Below are positions 8,456-17,342 of a DNA stretch of 64,000 nucleotides, piece after piece. Position numbers and translations under genes: made by a program. The stretch's first letter is position 1; each line of letters starts with the position of its first letter. The notes under the pieces were generated by a model. The model did not search any database. It saw only the letters and a program-made list of their open reading frames with translations, and was not told where the DNA came from. The stretch is from CAWCFV01 sp963794995 (GTDB taxonomy: Bacteria > Actinomycetota > Actinomycetes > JACCUZ01). The DNA is taken from assembly GCA_963794995.1 (NCBI GenBank), contig CAWCFV010000002.1, positions 2,232,001-2,296,000 of the forward strand. Reading direction: 5' to 3'.

Positions 8456-9133
8456 ATGACAGAGACACCGGCGCCCGAGGCGTCGTCCGGCAAGGACCCG
8501 ATCCGGGTCTTCCTGCTCGACGACCACGAGGTGGTCCGCCGGGGGCTGACCGACCTGCTCGAGTCCGAGGGCGACATCGAGGTGGTCGGCGAGTCCGGAC
8601 TGGCCGAGGAGGCCCGTCGCCGGATTCCCGCGCTGCGCCCGCACGTCGCCGTCCTCGACGGCCGGCTGCCCGACGGTTCGGGCATCGACGTCTGCCGTGA
8701 CATCCGGTCCGGGCACCCGGAGATCGCGGCCCTGATCCTCACGTCCTACGACGACGACGAGGCGCTCTTCTCGGCGATCATGGCCGGGGCGGCCGGCTAC
8801 GTCCTCAAGCAGATCCGTGGCCACGACCTGCTCGACGCCGTGCGCCGCGTCGCCGCCGGCCAGTCCCTGCTCGACCCGGCCGTGACCGCGCAGGTGCTCG
8901 AGCGACTGCGGACCGGTCCGCCGAAGGACAAGGCGCTGGCGCCGCTGACCGACCAGGAGCTGAAGATCCTCGCGCTGATCGGCGAAGGGCTGACCAACCG
9001 CCAGATCGGCGAGCGGATGTTCCTCGCCGAGAAGACGGTGAAGAACTACGTGTCGAGCCTGCTCTCCAAGCTCGGCCTCGAGCGCCGCACCCAGGCCGCC
9101 GTGTTCGCCACGAAGCACCTCCCGCAGCCGTGA
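8456..9133 (+). CDS. devR: NarL/FixJ-family response regulator, DevR/DosR-like
   Basis: The 225-residue protein has a receiver domain (about 15-130) with the acidic pair LLDDHE, phosphoacceptor Asp68 in VAVLDGRLPDG, the switch Thr in LILTSYDDDEA and the Lys in AGYVLKQI. An LTDQELKILALIGEGLTNRQ...TVKNYVS LuxR-type HTH follows. SYDDDEALFSAIMAGAAGYVLKQIRG and the C-terminal helix closely resemble mycobacterial DevR, though this protein starts about 10 residues further out. It sits in a cluster of Usp, Acg-like and PNPOx-like genes and near a DevS-like kinase, the same association seen for DevR. Confidence 0.85.
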   Translation: MTETPAPEASSGKDPIRVFLLDDHEVVRRGLTDLLESEGDIEVVGESGLAEEARRRIPALRPHVAVLDGRLPDGSGIDVCRDIRSGHPEIAALILTSYDDDEALFSAIMAGAAGYVLKQIRGHDLLDAVRRVAAGQSLLDPAVTAQVLERLRTGPPKDKALAPLTDQELKILALIGEGLTNRQIGERMFLAEKTVKNYVSSLLSKLGLERRTQAAVFATKHLPQP

Positions 9134-9193
9134 CCCGCCGCGCACGGCGGGCCGTCGGTCCCGTCGAGAGCGCGACGTAGGGGCTGTCCCGTC

Positions 9194-9207
9194 AGGCCCT
9201 TGGTCAC
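9194..9207 (-). promoter_or_regulatory. DosR-box-like site upstream of the DoxX-like gene
   Basis: On the minus strand this reads GTGACCAAGGGCCT, keeping the GACCAAGG core of the other sites in the island. It lies 74 bp upstream of the DoxX-like start at 9281. It is the weakest of the five sites. Confidence 0.4.
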
Positions 9208-9280
9208 TGGGGGGAGGGGGTGGGCGCCGACGATCCTCGAGGTGTCAGGACGAAGAGCCACGACACAGGAGGACACCCCC

Positions 9281-9886
9281 ATGACGGCCACGGACCCACG
9301 CTCGAAGAACCCGGTGCTGCGCACCGACGACGCCTTCCTCGCCGAGCCCGTCCACGAGGAGACCTCGCGGCACAAGGCCTACCGGTACACCCTCGCCCTC
9401 ACCCGCATCTCGATCGGTTGGGTCTTCCTGTGGGCGTTCCTCGACAAGACCTTCGCGCTCGGCTATGCGACCGGGCACGACCAGGAGGGGAACCTCGACC
9501 GCTTCGGGGACGCCGCCTGGATCAACGGTGGCAGCCCCACCGAGGGCTTTCTGGCGTTCGGCGCCGAGGGCCCGTTCAAGGGCTTCTACAACGACATCGC
9601 CGGCGCGGCCTGGGCGGACTGGCTGTTCATGGCCGGGCTGCTCGGCATCGGCGTGGCCCTGATGCTCGGCGTCGCGATGCGGATCGCGGCAGCGAGCGGC
9701 GCCCTGCTCATGGTGATGATGTGGACCGTCGTCCTGCCTCCCCCGAACAACCCCTTCATGGACGACCACCTCGTGTACGCACTCGTGCTGGTGGTGCTGG
9801 CGGTCACGTCGGCCGGTCGGACCCTGGGCATCGGGCGACGCTGGGAGCGCCAGCCGCTGGTGGCGCGCTTCGGCCTCCTCAAGTAG
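9281..9886 (+). CDS. DoxX-like integral membrane protein
   Basis: AGGAGG ends 8 nt before the ATG at 9281, giving 201 residues. The protein has four predicted membrane helices (about residues 38-58, 108-130, 133-155 and 163-182), the arrangement seen in DoxX/DoxD proteins, and the TRISIGWVFLWAFLDKTFALG motif near the first helix. DoxX-type proteins are linked to quinone-coupled thiosulfate oxidation or redox stress at the membrane, but the reaction here is unknown. The CBS-domain gene follows after 13 bp. Confidence 0.8.
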   Translation: MTATDPRSKNPVLRTDDAFLAEPVHEETSRHKAYRYTLALTRISIGWVFLWAFLDKTFALGYATGHDQEGNLDRFGDAAWINGGSPTEGFLAFGAEGPFKGFYNDIAGAAWADWLFMAGLLGIGVALMLGVAMRIAAASGALLMVMMWTVVLPPPNNPFMDDHLVYALVLVVLAVTSAGRTLGIGRRWERQPLVARFGLLK

Positions 9887-9899
9887 CGCGGGCCGGGGC

Positions 9900-10388
9900 A
9901 TGACGCGCAACGCATCGGTGCGGGACGTGATGTCGGCGCCGGTGGCCGTGGTCCGGGACCACGACTCGGCATGGCGGGCCCTGGTGCGGTTCACCGAGAC
10001 GGGGCTGCGCCACCTCGTGGTCCTCGACGAGGCTGATGGTCTCGTCGGTGTCCTCGACGACCGCCAGGTGCTGGCCCGGTGGCCGATGGACGCCATGAGC
10101 CTGCGACGGCAGACCGTCGGCGAGATCGTCCGGCCGATCGTGGGGCCGCGCAGCCCGCTCTCCGTCCACGAGTCCGAGCCGGTGTCGGCCGCAGCGGAGG
10201 CGATGCTCCGCTTCGAGGTCGACGGTCTGGCCGTGGTCGACGACGCCGCCGCGGTCGTCGGGATCGTCACCGGGTCGGACCTGGTGCGGGCCCTGGTCCA
10301 GGGTGCGGCGGAGGACGCCGTGCCGCCGGCTCAGCGGCGGACGGGCACCCGCCAGACGGCGACCGTCCCTCCGGGCGGCCCGGCCTGA
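9900..10388 (+). CDS. CBS-domain pair protein
   Basis: The 162-residue protein contains two CBS motifs (VRDVMSAPVAVVRDHDSA... about residues 7-60, and VGEIVRPIVGP... about 75-132) and a disordered Pro/Thr-rich tail. Such pairs bind adenine nucleotides and act as energy sensors; similar stand-alone CBS proteins occur in actinobacterial dormancy regulons. It is probably cotranscribed with the DoxX-like gene. Its last 58 bp overlap the 3' end of the convergent histidine-kinase gene. Confidence 0.85.
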   Translation: MTRNASVRDVMSAPVAVVRDHDSAWRALVRFTETGLRHLVVLDEADGLVGVLDDRQVLARWPMDAMSLRRQTVGEIVRPIVGPRSPLSVHESEPVSAAAEAMLRFEVDGLAVVDDAAAVVGIVTGSDLVRALVQGAAEDAVPPAQRRTGTRQTATVPPGGPA

Positions 10389-12058
10389 GCCATCTCGAAC
10401 GACCCGCCGCACGACTCGGCGCGCTCGACCATGTTGCGCAGGCCGCTGAGCCGGCCGCCGCCGACGTAGCCGATGCCGTCGTCGGTGACGGTCAGCACCA
10501 CGTCGTCGGCCACGTCGAGGCTGACCTCCACCCTGGAGGCCCGCGCGTGCCGTGCTGCGTTGGACAGGGTCTCCCGGGCCACCGCGAGCAGGTGCGGCCT
10601 GACGGCTTCGGGAACGAGCGAGTCGACCGCACCTGCGGTCCGTAGCTGCGCGGGGAAGCCCAGCGCCGGCGCCGCCGCCGCGACCACCTCGGCCAGCTCC
10701 GCGCGTAGGTCGGTGGACAGCTCCGGGGCGGAGAGCTCGAAGATCGTTCGCCGGATGTCCTTGATGGTGGCGTCGATGTCGTCGACCGCGCCGGTGATGC
10801 GCTCGGCCACCTCAGGACGGACGGCCATCCGGGCCGCGTTGTCCAGGGTCAGCCCCACAGCGAACAGCCGCTGGATCACCAGGTCGTGCAGGTCGCGGCC
10901 GATCCGGTCGCGGTCCTCGAAGACGGCCAGCTGATGGCGGTCCTCCTGCGCCTGGGCGACCTGCAGCGCGAGCGCGGCCTGCTCGGCGAAGGCCTCGAGC
11001 AGGCCGAGGTCGCTCTGCCGCAGGGTCTCGGCGTCCGCCCACGCCATCAGCAGCAGGCCCGCGGCCGGGCCGTCGGCGCCGAGCGGCAGGAGCAGCAGGG
11101 ACGCGAGACCCGGGCCGTCAGCGGCCGTGGCAAAGCCGAGCTCGGCCAGTGCTGCGGGCACCTCGTCCCCGGCGAGCAGCAGCGTGTGCCCGTCGTCCAG
11201 CACCCCGGCCGCGGTGGAGGTGACGGCGACGTCCTGTGCCGCCGGGACCGGCCGGGCCGCCGAGCCGGAGACGACGGCCACCGCCAGCAGGCCGTCGTCG
11301 TCGCGCAGCAGCACGGCTGCCATGTCGGCGCCGGCGACCTCACGTGCGCGGTCGGCCACCAGCTCGAGGGCCTTCTCGCGCTCGACCTGGCCCAGCAGCG
11401 CCGCCGTGATCTCGGCCGCGGCCTCGAGCCAACGCTGCCGGCGAGCAGCCTCCTCGTACAGGCGGGCGTTCTCGATGACGACGCCGGCCGCGGCAGCCAG
11501 GGCCACGACGATCTCCTCGTCCTCGGCCGTGAAGCGGCCGCCCGAGCGCTTCTCGGTCAGGTAGAGGTTGCCGAAGATCTTGTCGCGGATCCGGACGGGG
11601 ACACCCAGGAAGGTGTGCATCGGCGGATGGTGCGCGGGGAACCCGTAGGACTGCGGGTGCTGGCCCAGCTGCTGCAGCCGCAGCGGCTCCGGGGAGTCGA
11701 TGATGACGCCGAGGATGCCGTGGCCGCTGGGCAGGCTGCCGATCGACGCGCGCTGGTCGTCGGTCAGTCCGTGCGTGACGAACTGCACGAGCCGGCGGTC
11801 GGGTCCGGCGCCCAGCACGCCCAGCGCGCCGTACCGGGCGTCGGCCAGCTGGCAGGAGACGCGCACGATCCGCTCGAGCACCGAGTCGAGGTCGAGGTCG
11901 GCCGCGATCCCGACGACGGCGTCGAGCAGGACGCGCAGCCGCTCCTGGCTGTCGAGGACGTCACCGACCCTGGTCAGCAGCTCGCCGAGCAGCTCGTCCA
12001 GGCGCGCGCGGGCCAGGGGCGGGAGTGCCGCCGACGGCAGTAGCTCGGCCTCGTCCAT
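10331..12058 (-). CDS. devS: GAF-GAF sensor histidine kinase, DevS/DosT-like
   Basis: This 575-residue kinase has GAF-A (about 60-205), GAF-B (about 225-370), a HisKA_3 dimerisation segment with the phosphoacceptor in RDLHDLVIQRLFAVGL (His about 390) and an HATPase_c domain ending in TVTDDGIGY and GGTVAVW. The GAF-A segment YGFPAHHPPMHTFLGVPVR around residue 142 matches the region of mycobacterial DosS/DosT that carries the haem-proximal His, so this may be a haem-based O2/NO/CO or redox sensor. It most likely phosphorylates the response regulator at 8456. It is convergent with the CBS gene and overlaps it by 58 bp. Confidence 0.87.
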   Translation of the reverse strand: MDEAELLPSAALPPLARARLDELLGELLTRVGDVLDSQERLRVLLDAVVGIAADLDLDSVLERIVRVSCQLADARYGALGVLGAGPDRRLVQFVTHGLTDDQRASIGSLPSGHGILGVIIDSPEPLRLQQLGQHPQSYGFPAHHPPMHTFLGVPVRIRDKIFGNLYLTEKRSGGRFTAEDEEIVVALAAAAGVVIENARLYEEAARRQRWLEAAAEITAALLGQVEREKALELVADRAREVAGADMAAVLLRDDDGLLAVAVVSGSAARPVPAAQDVAVTSTAAGVLDDGHTLLLAGDEVPAALAELGFATAADGPGLASLLLLPLGADGPAAGLLLMAWADAETLRQSDLGLLEAFAEQAALALQVAQAQEDRHQLAVFEDRDRIGRDLHDLVIQRLFAVGLTLDNAARMAVRPEVAERITGAVDDIDATIKDIRRTIFELSAPELSTDLRAELAEVVAAAAPALGFPAQLRTAGAVDSLVPEAVRPHLLAVARETLSNAARHARASRVEVSLDVADDVVLTVTDDGIGYVGGGRLSGLRNMVERAESCGGSFEMAQAGPPGGTVAVWRVPVRR

Positions 12059-12218
12059 GGTCCGGCTCCGGCGCAGGTCCCGGGGCGGTCCCCGGAGAGG
12101 GTGGTCACCGAGCGTAGTGCGTCGGCGGACGATGTGCCCACCGGTCGAGGACCTCGTGCCCTCACCCGGTCCGGGCCGCCTTCCTAGGGTCGAGGTGACC
12201 CACCGGAGGTGGCTTCCC

Positions 12219-12656
12219 ATGACGAGTTCCGGCCCGACCTCGGCGCCGACCGACCGGCGCGGCCTGCGGGTGCTGCCGTACGCGCAGTGCCTGAGCCTGT
12301 TGCGCCACGCGACGGTGGGGCGGGTGGGCTTCGTGCACGACGGGGAGCCCGAGATCCTGCCGGTGACCTTCGGGCTGGACCACGACGCCCCGGTGTTCAG
12401 GTCGACGTGGGGCGCCAAGCTGGAGACGGCTGTCTCCGGCCATGTGGTGGCGCTGGAGGCCGATTCCGTGGACCGGGCGGCCCGGAGGGCGTGGAGCGTG
12501 CTGGTCAAGGGGCCGGCGGCCGTCGAGTACGACGACGCCGTCATCGCGCGGTGCGAGGCGCTCGGCGTCGAGCGCTGGGTGCGGGACGCCTCCGAGTCGT
12601 TCTGGGTCCGGGTGACGCCCGAGACCGTCACCGGCCGCGAGGTCGACCTGCCCTGA
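12219..12656 (+). CDS. Pyridoxamine 5'-phosphate oxidase-fold flavin-binding protein
   Basis: GGAGG precedes the ATG by 9 nt and gives 145 residues. The sequence shows the split-barrel pattern LPYAQCLSLLRHATVGRVGFVHDGEPEILPVTF and a WSVLVKGPAAVEY strand, as in the paralogue at 6116. These proteins bind FMN or F420 and are often redox or dormancy associated. It is divergent from the DevS-like kinase gene, with no clear GGGACC site in the 160 bp gap. Confidence 0.8.
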   Translation: MTSSGPTSAPTDRRGLRVLPYAQCLSLLRHATVGRVGFVHDGEPEILPVTFGLDHDAPVFRSTWGAKLETAVSGHVVALEADSVDRAARRAWSVLVKGPAAVEYDDAVIARCEALGVERWVRDASESFWVRVTPETVTGREVDLP

Positions 12657-12701
12657 GGCCGGCGACCCCCCGACCCGCGCCGCACCGCCCGCACGACCCG
12701 C

Positions 12702-12771
12702 TCGTTTGCGACCTCGTTCACCCGACACGCCGTACACCCCACGGCGTGTCGGGGACTCAGGTCGCAAACGA
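12702..12771. repeat. 70-nt double-stem palindromic element, copy 1
   Basis: Outer 13-bp arms (TCGTTTGCGACCT at 12702-12714 with 12759-12771) enclose inner 13-bp arms (CCCGACACGCCGT at 12721-12733 with 12741-12753) around a 7-nt loop. Copies 2 and 3 at 22333 and 53163 have the same length and nearly the same arms. It lies 45 bp after the stop of the flavin-binding gene, so it could also act as a hairpin terminator, but no T-tract follows. The gap to 12909 is otherwise unassigned. Confidence 0.85.
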
Positions 12772-12909
12772 TCTTCAGGGGGCGCGGGCGGCGGGTTGTC
12801 ATGTGACTGCAACGTGGTGTCACTGCGGTCGCAACATGGGCTGGACAGGAGCCGAGGTGGCCGGTCGGCGCGGTCCGCGCGCCGGCCGCAGGAGCGGGAG
12901 GACGTCACG

Positions 12910-13590
12910 ATGGTTGCCCGACGTGGTACCGACGACATGATCACGACCGACCGGGGCACGCAGGCGGAGGACGCCGGTGGTGTGCCCCCGCCGGCCGGGC
13001 TGCGGGTCAGGCTGCTGGGCGGCCTGGTCGCGGGCGCGGCCTCCGGGGTCGCCATGTTCGTGGTGCTGGCCGTCGTCGCTGTCGCACAGGGCCGACCGGT
13101 CATGTACCCGGCGTACGCCGTGCAGGCGATGCTCAGCGGACGCCGGGTGCTGCCCGACCACCCGGTGGCGACCCTGGCCGACCGGCGGGCCAGCGACGTC
13201 GTCCTCGGACCGGTCCTGTTCCTGGTGCCGGCGGTGATCGTCGCGCTGCTGGTCATGTGGTGGCTGGGCCGGCGGGCCACCGGGCGGCCGGCGGCGCCCG
13301 TCGCGCGGCAGGTCGCGGCGCCTGCCGCGGTCCTGACCGGCGCGCTGTTCGTCCTGACCGTGCTGGCCCTGGGCTTCGAGGAGTCCTCTCCGGCCGTGCA
13401 GCGCATCAGCAGCGGGTACGGCGTGCGCCAGCTCGGGCTCACCGCCTGGCTGGTCGGGCACGCCGTCTACGCCGTCCTGCTGACCCTGCTGCTCGGGCCG
13501 GCCGTGCGTGCGGTGGCCTTCGTGCGGCGTGACCGGACGCCGGCGGTGGCCCTGCGCGGAGAGGGCACCCGGCGGGACCGGACGGACTGA
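12910..13590 (+). CDS. Hypothetical membrane protein, 226 aa
   Basis: I do not recognise a family. GGGAGG lies 8 nt before the ATG at 12910. Four membrane helices are visible, at about residues 38-58, 97-118, 138-157 and 178-198; the loop between the first two contains MYPAYAVQAMLSGRRVLPDHPV. The order of helices and the short cytoplasmic tails suggest a small integral membrane protein with no catalytic motif. The 138 bp upstream includes two loosely similar TGACTGCAAC-like half-sites, which might be an operator. Confidence 0.65.
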   Translation: MVARRGTDDMITTDRGTQAEDAGGVPPPAGLRVRLLGGLVAGAASGVAMFVVLAVVAVAQGRPVMYPAYAVQAMLSGRRVLPDHPVATLADRRASDVVLGPVLFLVPAVIVALLVMWWLGRRATGRPAAPVARQVAAPAAVLTGALFVLTVLALGFEESSPAVQRISSGYGVRQLGLTAWLVGHAVYAVLLTLLLGPAVRAVAFVRRDRTPAVALRGEGTRRDRTD

Positions 13591-13649
13591 CGCCCGCCGG
13601 GCGCGCGCCGCCGCGGAACACGGGCTGGTGCTGTCACGTTGGCGGGGGC

Positions 13650-14033
13650 ATGACCGCCCGTGCCGCCCGTCCTGCCCGCACCCCCCACCTCGACGACGCG
13701 CGGACCCTGCTGGTCGCCGAACGCGTCGCGGCCGCTGCGCGCATCGCCGCGCTGGACCGCGACGTCACCGACATCGTCGAGTCGGCGAAGGGCGGTGCCA
13801 CCGACGACGAGCACGACGTCGAGGGCGCGACCATCGCCTTCGAGCGGGCCCAGGCGATGGCGCTGCTGGAGGAGGCGCGGGTGCAGGTGGGCACGCTGGA
13901 CGAGGCGCTCGCCAGGGTGGAGGCCGGCAGCTACGGGCGGTGCGAGTCCTGCGGTGAGCCGATCGCGGCCGAGCGGCTGGCGGTGCGCCCGGCTGCCACC
14001 CGGTGCATCGCCTGCGCGTCCCGCCGGCACTGA
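13650..14033 (+). CDS. DksA/TraR-type C4 zinc-finger protein
   Basis: The 127-residue product has a long N-terminal helical hairpin region (about 15-90) and a C-terminal zinc finger CESCGEPI...RCIACASRRH with four cysteines. This matches small actinobacterial DksA/TraR relatives, which bind in the RNA polymerase secondary channel. The N-terminal coiled-coil tip Asp pair of classical DksA is not clearly present, although RDVTDIVESAKGGATDDEHD lies at the expected place. Transcription modulation is therefore likely but unproven. Confidence 0.8.
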   Translation: MTARAARPARTPHLDDARTLLVAERVAAAARIAALDRDVTDIVESAKGGATDDEHDVEGATIAFERAQAMALLEEARVQVGTLDEALARVEAGSYGRCESCGEPIAAERLAVRPAATRCIACASRRH

Positions 14034-14071
14034 CCGGCACCCGACCGGCACCTGACCGGCACCTGACCGGC
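14031..14071. repeat. 11-bp tandem repeats starting at a stop codon
   Basis: Three full units of YGACCGGCACC and one partial unit run from the TGA stop of the zinc-finger gene. As at 2213-2244, the duplicated unit includes the stop codon itself. Confidence 0.75.
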
Positions 14072-14180
14072 GCGTCCGGTCCCTTCCGTGGGCGCCCGAT
14101 CGGGTGAACCTGGTTGATCGTCACGCAGGGTCACGGCCCGCCTGCTAGGCGTACGCGCCGGTGCGTGGTGGAGTGGTGTC

Positions 14181-17100
14181 ATGAGCGCGGCCTGGGAGCT
14201 GGCCGGCGCCTCGCTGTCGCTGACCGCGGCAGTCGCTGTGGGCGTCGGCGTGCTGCTGCGCCGCCCGCCGCACCGCATCGCCTGGCTGCTCGTGGCGGCC
14301 TTCCTGTCGGTGCGCGCCGTCGCCGACCTCGCCGCGCTGCTCGGCGACGCGGAGCCGGCGCTCGGCTCGCTCGACGCGCTCTACCTGCTCGGCTACCCGG
14401 CGCTGGTCGCCGGGCTGCACCTCATGCACCGCGAGGGCGACCGGGCCCGGGACACGGCGGGCCTGGTCGACGCCGCCATCGTGGCGACCACGGCCGGGAT
14501 GGGCGGGTGGGTCCTGCTCGTCGGGCCGGCGATGGCCGACGCGGGTGCGGCGGAGCGCGCCCTGCTGATGGCCTACCTCGTGCTCGACGTCACCGTCCTC
14601 GGCGTCGCCACCCGCCTGGTGGTCGGCGGCCCCACCCGCCCGGTGCCCACCCTGCTCGCCCTCGGTGTCGCCGTCCTGCTCGTCACCGACGTGGTCCACG
14701 TGCGGTCAGGGGTGGGCGGCCGCGCCGACCTGTCCGACCCGGTTCACTTCGGCTGGATCCTGGCGGCGGTCCTGCTCGCCGTGGCTGCCCTGCACCCCGG
14801 CGTCCGGGAAGGGGTGGCGGTGTCGTCGGGACGCCGCGAGACGATGTCGCACGTCCGGCTCGCGCTGCTCGCGGCGGTCGTGCTGATCCCGCCGGCCCTG
14901 ATCGGGCTGGAGGCCGTGCGCGCCCAGTACGACGAGATCGCCGTGCTGTCCGCCGGCCTCGGCCTGGTCGTGGTCCTGGTCATCGCCCGGGTCGGCCTGC
15001 TGATGCGCGACGTCGCCGCGACCGCCGAGCGCGAGCGGACCCTGCGCGCCGCGGCGGCGGAGTTCGTGGCCGCCGGTGACCGACCGCGCATCCACGCTGC
15101 CGCGCTGCGCGCGCTGGACCTGCTGGTGGGCGGCGACGAGGTGACCAGCCGCCTGGTCGACGTGAGCTCGCCAGACCAGGTCGAGGTCGTCGCCGGTGCC
15201 GGGCGGCCGGACGTCCGGGGACGCGGCCGGTCGATGGCGGCCGGTCTGCTGCCCTACGTCGAGGCCGGCAGCACCTTCCGCGCTGTCGCCGTCGAGGAGC
15301 TCGACCCGGACCTCGTCGACGCGCTGGCGCTACGGGTGGTCACCGGTCAGCTGCGGGTGTTCCCGGTGCGCGTGCACGGCGAGCTGCTCGCGGTCGTCGT
15401 CCTCGTCATGCGGGTGCCGCTGGACTCGGGCACGTGGGAGGCGGTCGAGACGCTCGTCGCCCAGCTCGCGCTGGCTCTCGAGTCGGTGACGCTGGCCGAC
15501 GACCTGCACCTGCGCAAGAGCGAGGCACGGTTCCGGGCGCTGGTGCAGAACTCCTCCGACGCGATCCTGCTCGTCGACCGCGACGCCGTCGTGTCCTACC
15601 AGAGCCCGTCGGCGGACCGGATGTTCGGCTACACCGACGGCGAGCTGGTGGGGCACAGCGTCGAGGACCTGTGCCATCCCGACGACCTGGTGCGGGCGCA
15701 GTCCGGGCTGATCGACGTGCTGTCCAGCCCCGGCCTGACCCGGCGGCTCGAGCTGCGGCTGCGTCGCCGCGGCGGCGGCTGGCTGGACGCGGAGGCGGCG
15801 GTCAACAACCTCCAGGGCGACCCGAACGTGCGGGCCACCGTCGTGACGGTCCGCGACGTGAGCGAGCGCAAGCGCTTCGAGACGCAGCTGACCCACCAGG
15901 CGTTCCACGACGAGCTGACCGGGCTCGCGAACCGGGCGCTGTTCATGGACCGGGTCGCGCACGGCCTGGCCCGACGCGACCGCGAGGGCACCGGGCTCGC
16001 GGTCCTGCTGCTCGACCTCGACGACTTCAAGACGGTCAACGACGGGCTCGGTCACGCGGCCGGGGACACGATGCTGCAGGCCGTCGCCGAGCGGCTCTCC
16101 GGGCTGGTCCGGCCGGGGGACACGACGGCGCGCCTGGGCGGCGACGAGTTCGCCATGGTCCTGGTCGACCTGCCGGGCGAGCAGTCGGCGGTGCACGCGG
16201 TCGAGCGGATCATGTCGGTCCTCGGCGAGCCCCTGCTGATCGAGGGCAAGGAGGTCTTCGCCCACTGCAGCATCGGCATCGCCTTCGCCGGGGAGCAGGC
16301 TCCCGGTGCCGACGGCCCGGTCACACCGGCCCAGCTGCTGCGCAACGCCGACGCGGCGATGTACGTCGTCAAGACCGACGGCAAGGGCCGCTACGCCGTC
16401 TACCAGCCGCACATGCACGCGGCCGCCCTGCACCGGCTCGACCTGCGGGCCGACCTGCAGCGGGCGCTGGACAACGGCGAGTTCGTGCTGCACTACCAGC
16501 CGATCGTGTCCATGGGAGACGGCGAGCTCGTCGGTGTCGAGGCACTGGTCCGCTGGCTGCACCCGCAGCGGGGGATCATCGCCCCGGACGCCTTCATCCC
16601 GCTGGCGGAGGAGACCGGGCTCGTCGTGCCGCTCGGCCTCTGGGTCCTCGAGCAGGCCTGCCGCCAGGTCGCGCTCTGGTCGGTCGACAACCCCGGCCTG
16701 TCGGTGAGCGTCAACGTGTCGCAGCGCCAGCTGCGGCGGCCCGAGTTCGGGGCGGAGGTCGGCTCGGTGCTGGCCGGCACGGGCATCGACCCGTCGCGCA
16801 TCGCCCTGGAGATCACCGAGAGCGCGATCATGGCCGAGGTGCAGCCGACCATCGAGCGGCTGCAGGTGCTCAAGGAGCTGGGCGTGCGGCTCGCCGTCGA
16901 CGACTTCGGCACGGGTTACTCGTCGTTCTCCTGGCTGCGTCAGCTCCCGGTCGACGTGCTCAAGATCGACAAGGAGTTCGTCGACGAGCTCGGGCGGCGC
17001 GACCAGGGCGGCTTCCTCGTCGCGGCCATCATCGACCTCGCGCACAACCTCGGCCTGCGCACGGTGGCCGAGGGCATCGAGCGGCCGAACCAGCTGGTCC

Positions 17101-17240
17101 GCCTCCGCGACATGCGTTGTGACCTCGGGCAGGGCTTCCACGTGGGGCGGCCGATGCCGGCCGAGGACGTGGTCGACCTGCTGGCGCTGGAGCGATCGAA
17201 GAACCTGCCGTCAGGGACCGGTGCCGGCTGGGCGAGGTGA
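14181..17240 (+). CDS. Membrane-anchored PAS-GGDEF-EAL protein (c-di-GMP turnover)
   Basis: The 1019-residue protein starts with about eight to ten hydrophobic helices (residues 1-280), a GAF-like segment (about 295-435), a PAS domain (about 445-560), a GGDEF domain with intact RLGGDEF (about 652) and an EAL domain with intact EALVRW (about 786) and DDFGTGYSS. Both catalytic signatures are present, so it could make or break down cyclic di-GMP, with activity probably set by the PAS or membrane module. It stands alone, with short gaps on both sides. A second hybrid protein is encoded at 24802. Confidence 0.92.
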   Translation: MSAAWELAGASLSLTAAVAVGVGVLLRRPPHRIAWLLVAAFLSVRAVADLAALLGDAEPALGSLDALYLLGYPALVAGLHLMHREGDRARDTAGLVDAAIVATTAGMGGWVLLVGPAMADAGAAERALLMAYLVLDVTVLGVATRLVVGGPTRPVPTLLALGVAVLLVTDVVHVRSGVGGRADLSDPVHFGWILAAVLLAVAALHPGVREGVAVSSGRRETMSHVRLALLAAVVLIPPALIGLEAVRAQYDEIAVLSAGLGLVVVLVIARVGLLMRDVAATAERERTLRAAAAEFVAAGDRPRIHAAALRALDLLVGGDEVTSRLVDVSSPDQVEVVAGAGRPDVRGRGRSMAAGLLPYVEAGSTFRAVAVEELDPDLVDALALRVVTGQLRVFPVRVHGELLAVVVLVMRVPLDSGTWEAVETLVAQLALALESVTLADDLHLRKSEARFRALVQNSSDAILLVDRDAVVSYQSPSADRMFGYTDGELVGHSVEDLCHPDDLVRAQSGLIDVLSSPGLTRRLELRLRRRGGGWLDAEAAVNNLQGDPNVRATVVTVRDVSERKRFETQLTHQAFHDELTGLANRALFMDRVAHGLARRDREGTGLAVLLLDLDDFKTVNDGLGHAAGDTMLQAVAERLSGLVRPGDTTARLGGDEFAMVLVDLPGEQSAVHAVERIMSVLGEPLLIEGKEVFAHCSIGIAFAGEQAPGADGPVTPAQLLRNADAAMYVVKTDGKGRYAVYQPHMHAAALHRLDLRADLQRALDNGEFVLHYQPIVSMGDGELVGVEALVRWLHPQRGIIAPDAFIPLAEETGLVVPLGLWVLEQACRQVALWSVDNPGLSVSVNVSQRQLRRPEFGAEVGSVLAGTGIDPSRIALEITESAIMAEVQPTIERLQVLKELGVRLAVDDFGTGYSSFSWLRQLPVDVLKIDKEFVDELGRRDQGGFLVAAIIDLAHNLGLRTVAEGIERPNQLVRLRDMRCDLGQGFHVGRPMPAEDVVDLLALERSKNLPSGTGAGWAR

Positions 17241-17342
17241 CGCGAGGAGCCGGGCGCGCGCCGGCCGTCGTGCTGCGGTGACGTAGCGGGAGGAGTCGGG
17301 CAGCCCGGCCGCGGGTCGGCGTCCCGCCGGTAAGATCGTCGG

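Noticed and set aside
12772..12909. TGACTGCAAC-like half-sites upstream of the membrane protein gene
   Set aside because: Two loosely similar half-sites are not enough to call an operator. I mention them only as a weak possibility in the gene entry.
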